A stretch of 46,022 nt of DNA, from the NCBI GenBank assembly GCA_021843755.1, contig JAKBWB010000027.1:1-46022 (forward strand). The letters are read 5' to 3'. How positions within the stretch are numbered: the first letter of the stretch is position 1; each line of letters starts with the position of its first letter. A model generated the notes under the pieces. It was not told the origin of the DNA. It did not search any database and saw only the letters and a program-made list of their open reading frames with translations. Positions 43,822 to 46,022 of the stretch are shown one piece after another. Source of the stretch: Pseudomonadota bacterium. GTDB lineage: Bacteria > Pseudomonadota > Gammaproteobacteria > Steroidobacterales > Steroidobacteraceae. The position numbers and the translations under genes are program-made.

Positions 43822-45555
43822 CGGGGAGGTCGCCTCCGGCGCCCGCCGCTGTGCCCGCAACGCGGCGCGCCGCGCCCGATAGGGACTGCCTGCGGCCCAG
43901 TTCGGCCACTGAGTGCCATCGGCCAAGGTGCGCCCCAGCAGGTAGAGCGTCTCAATATCCTCCAGGGTGCCGCTGAGGTCCCAGTGCGGATTGAATCTGT
44001 CCCGCGGCGTGAGGAAGCGGTGCATGAGGTAGTCCCGCCAATCCGCCTGGCCCGCCGCCCGGCCCCCGCTGACCAGATCGAGACCCGGGGCGGGGAAGAT
44101 CGCCGGCACCCCGACGCGGGCGAAACTGTACTGATCGGAACGATAGAACCAGCCGATCTGCGGCTCCGGATCGCTCGCCAGGGTGCGGCCCTGCAATGCC
44201 AGCACGTGCCTGAGATCGGTGTCGAGCGCCGATTCCCCGGTGGCGCCGAAGACGGTCATGTCGCGCGCCCGACCGATAACCGGCCAGGTATCGATGTTGA
44301 TGTCGGCGACCGTACGATCGAGCGCGAAGACCGGATGGGCCACGTAGTAGCGCGAGCCGAGCTGGCCGGCGTCGCCGAGGGTCGGCAGCAGGAAGAGGAT
44401 GCTGCGCGCGGGAGCGCGCTTGCGATGGGCGAATGTGTCGGCGATTTCCAGCAGCGCGCCCACGCCCACGGCGTTGTCGATCGCGCCGGGGAACAGCTCG
44501 GCGCGCCCACGCGGGCCGCGCGCGATGCCGAGGCCATCCCAGTGCGCGGTGTAGATGACGGCCTGATCGGGATGGACGGCGCCGCGGATCAGGGCCAGCA
44601 CGTTGTCCGACCACGAGTAGCGGATTGCGCTGTGCAGTGTGATTGAAGCGGCGGCCTCGAGCGGCACCGGCTGGAAGCCCGGCCGGGCCGCCGCGCGCAT
44701 CAACGCCCGCAGGCTCGCGCCCGCGGCGCGTACGAGTTCCTCGGCGGCCGCCTGATCGATCCACCCGGCAACCGCCAGGCGCGGTCCGGGCGCGATGCGT
44801 GCCGGCAGCGCCTGCGCGGCGCCGGCCAGCTCGTCACGCCGCACGGACCACGGCAATGTCGAGTTCGGCGCGACGTGAATGATGAAGCAGGCGGCCGCGC
44901 CGTGACGCGCGGCCGCGGCGAACTTGTCGCGCGCGCGGCCGTAGGCGCTCATCGCTCGGCCGTTGAACAGCTGCGGGTCGCCGGTCGCATGGCCCGGGTC
45001 GTTGTCGAGGACGAGCACCGTCTTGCCGCGCACGTCGACGCCGCGATAATCGTTCCAGTGCCGTCCCGGCGCATCGATGCCGTAGCCGGCGAACACGATC
45101 GGGGAGTTTCGCAGCGCAACGCGGGCGCGCGCCTGTTGTGTGCCGGCCAGCATTTCGCTGCCGTAGGCGAAGCTGCGCACACCCGCCGGCGTGCGCACGC
45201 GCAGGCGCACGCCGGTGTTGAGCAGGCGCGTCGAGACCATGGGCACCGGCTGCCGCCAGCGCCCGCGATAGCCGGGCGCGAGGTGCATGCGCCGCAACTG
45301 CGCGATCAGGTAATCGGTGGTGAGTAGCTCGCCCCGCGTACCGGGCTTGCGGCCGGCCAGCGCCCGCGACGTGAGCCTCTGCCCGTAACGCACCAGATCC
45401 GCCGGGTTGATCTGCGGGGCGAGCGTGATCGCCATCGGCGGGGGGGTCGCGGAGGTCGCCGTGGCAAGCCCGCCCACCGCAGCGCGCCGATCGGGCCGGG
45501 TGTGGCACGCGGCGAGTGCGATGGACAGCAGCAGGATGGCGGCGGCGCGGAACAT
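43810..45555 (-). CDS. M28-family peptidase-like lipoprotein, altered active site
   Basis: A 581-residue lipoprotein: the signal peptide ends in the lipobox LAAC (C17). A PA-like insert lies in the middle (about residues 150-290) and an M28 metallopeptidase domain follows. Expected zinc ligands are present at H338 (AHWDG), D360 (AIDNAVG) and D422 (INIDTW). However, the usual TAEE pair reads LGD (G394, D395), so the general-base Glu is lost and the next ligand is Asp. The late His in SDH is Gln (SDQYSF, Q475). It may be an atypical peptidase or have lost activity. It is convergent with the PPTase gene by a 12-base overlap. Confidence 0.85.
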   Translation of the reverse strand: MFRAAAILLLSIALAACHTRPDRRAAVGGLATATSATPPPMAITLAPQINPADLVRYGQRLTSRALAGRKPGTRGELLTTDYLIAQLRRMHLAPGYRGRWRQPVPMVSTRLLNTGVRLRVRTPAGVRSFAYGSEMLAGTQQARARVALRNSPIVFAGYGIDAPGRHWNDYRGVDVRGKTVLVLDNDPGHATGDPQLFNGRAMSAYGRARDKFAAAARHGAAACFIIHVAPNSTLPWSVRRDELAGAAQALPARIAPGPRLAVAGWIDQAAAEELVRAAGASLRALMRAAARPGFQPVPLEAAASITLHSAIRYSWSDNVLALIRGAVHPDQAVIYTAHWDGLGIARGPRGRAELFPGAIDNAVGVGALLEIADTFAHRKRAPARSILFLLPTLGDAGQLGSRYYVAHPVFALDRTVADINIDTWPVIGRARDMTVFGATGESALDTDLRHVLALQGRTLASDPEPQIGWFYRSDQYSFARVGVPAIFPAPGLDLVSGGRAAGQADWRDYLMHRFLTPRDRFNPHWDLSGTLEDIETLYLLGRTLADGTQWPNWAAGSPYRARRAALRAQRRAPEATSPSTP

Positions 45556-45778
45556 GCGATCGGGCCAATGATAAGGGCCGGGCGTTCTCGGGCGAGATTA
45601 CGAATTATTCATTTGTGCCGCGCCGGGCCCGGTACGCCGGGCGGTCCTTGGCGAGGGCGGGGCGCCTGGCCGGCCCCTGCGGGGGATGGCGCTGCGCTCG
45701 CTGCGGCCGGCGCGGGGCTATCATGGCGTTGCTCGCGTTGCCGGCCGTTGCGTGCGGCGCAGCGCCGAAGGAGTTCCA

Positions 45779-46022
45779 GTGGATCTTGTGATCGTGCGGC
45801 ATGCCGGCGCCTTCGCGCGCGATCCTCGGCGATGGCCGGATGATCGCGAGCGTCCGCTCACCCCGAAGGGGGCGTTGCGCGCGAGGCGGGTCGCCGCGGG
45901 GCTCGGGCGCATCCTCGAGCCTCCGCAGCGGGTGTTGACGAGCCCGTTTGTCCGGGCGGTCGAGACGGCCGCGATCCTTACCGCCCACGCCGGCTGGGCG
46001 CAAGCGAGTCTGTGTACGGCGC
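45779..46022 (+). CDS. sixA: Phosphohistidine phosphatase SixA-like, 5' part
   Basis: The first 81 codons of a histidine-phosphatase (phosphoglycerate mutase fold) protein; the 3' end is beyond the window. The catalytic RHG-type motif is DLVIVRHAGAF, followed by DPRRWPDDRERPLTPKG and SPFVRAVETAAIL, the pattern of SixA proteins that remove phosphate from phosphohistidine. Many homologues read RHAIAE or RHGxA, so the Gly and Phe after RHA are slight variants. The start is GTG 45779, with AAGGAG five bases upstream. The 223 bases before it, shared with the divergent M28 gene, hold no other gene. Confidence 0.8.
   Translation, partial: MDLVIVRHAGAFARDPRRWPDDRERPLTPKGALRARRVAAGLGRILEPPQRVLTSPFVRAVETAAILTAHAGWAQASLCTA

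Noticed and set aside
45516-45791. A 91-codon plus-strand frame before sixA
   Set aside because: Arg-rich, no ribosome binding site, overlaps the M28 gene start, and merges into the sixA leader.

Overview
The window reads as a chromosomal segment of a GC-rich gammaproteobacterium. The gene order pcnB-folK-kinase-panB-panC and nnrD-tsaE-amiC-mutL-miaA-hfq-hflX-purA is typical of that class. The TamA/TamB pair, a periplasmic amidase and outer-membrane barrel proteins ending in Phe show a Gram-negative envelope. Almost all DNA is coding, intergenic gaps are short, and GTG and TTG starts are common. The sequence alone does not fix a genus. A hopanoid-making, Xanthomonadales- or Nevskiales-like or acidophilic gammaproteobacterium is a reasonable guess.

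Layout. Positions 1-7945 (minus strand) hold an unusual transketolase and the tamA-tamB operon. Positions 7946-10370 are a gene-poor accessory pocket beside a tRNA-Glu(CTC). It contains palindromes, an 11-G run, a 56-residue orphan, a RelE-type toxin whose antitoxin frame is broken, and two doubtful small ORFs. Positions 10370-25064 are housekeeping: tRNA-Glu, poly(A) polymerase, folate and pantothenate genes, queG on the opposite strand, NAD(P)HX repair, t6A synthesis, cell-wall amidase, mismatch repair, tRNA isopentenylation, Hfq, HflX and PurA. A small exported cysteine protein follows.

Positions 25808-43821 are the most distinctive part, a large hopanoid locus. One minus-strand operon, read right to left, is hpnI-hpnJ-hpnK-hpnL, then a ferritin-like diiron protein and an M48 peptidase. 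Diverging from it on the plus strand are idi, hpnH, ispA, a single squalene-synthase-type enzyme, shc, hpnG and hpnA. A convergent POTRA-less outer-membrane barrel follows, then hpnB overlapping a phosphopantetheinyl transferase. Together these genes predict a route from IPP/DMAPP to FPP, squalene and hopene. Adenosylhopane formation (HpnH) and adenine removal (HpnG) come next, then the N-acetylglucosamine, glucosamine and cyclitol-ether headgroup steps (HpnI, HpnK, HpnJ). The diiron protein, the peptidase, the barrel and the PPTase have no assigned hopanoid role and are the best candidates for new biology here.

The right end holds a lipoprotein of the M28 peptidase family with three altered metal or catalytic positions, and the 5' part of a SixA-like phosphohistidine phosphatase cut by the window edge. 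I saw no CRISPR array, insertion sequence, integrase or rRNA.
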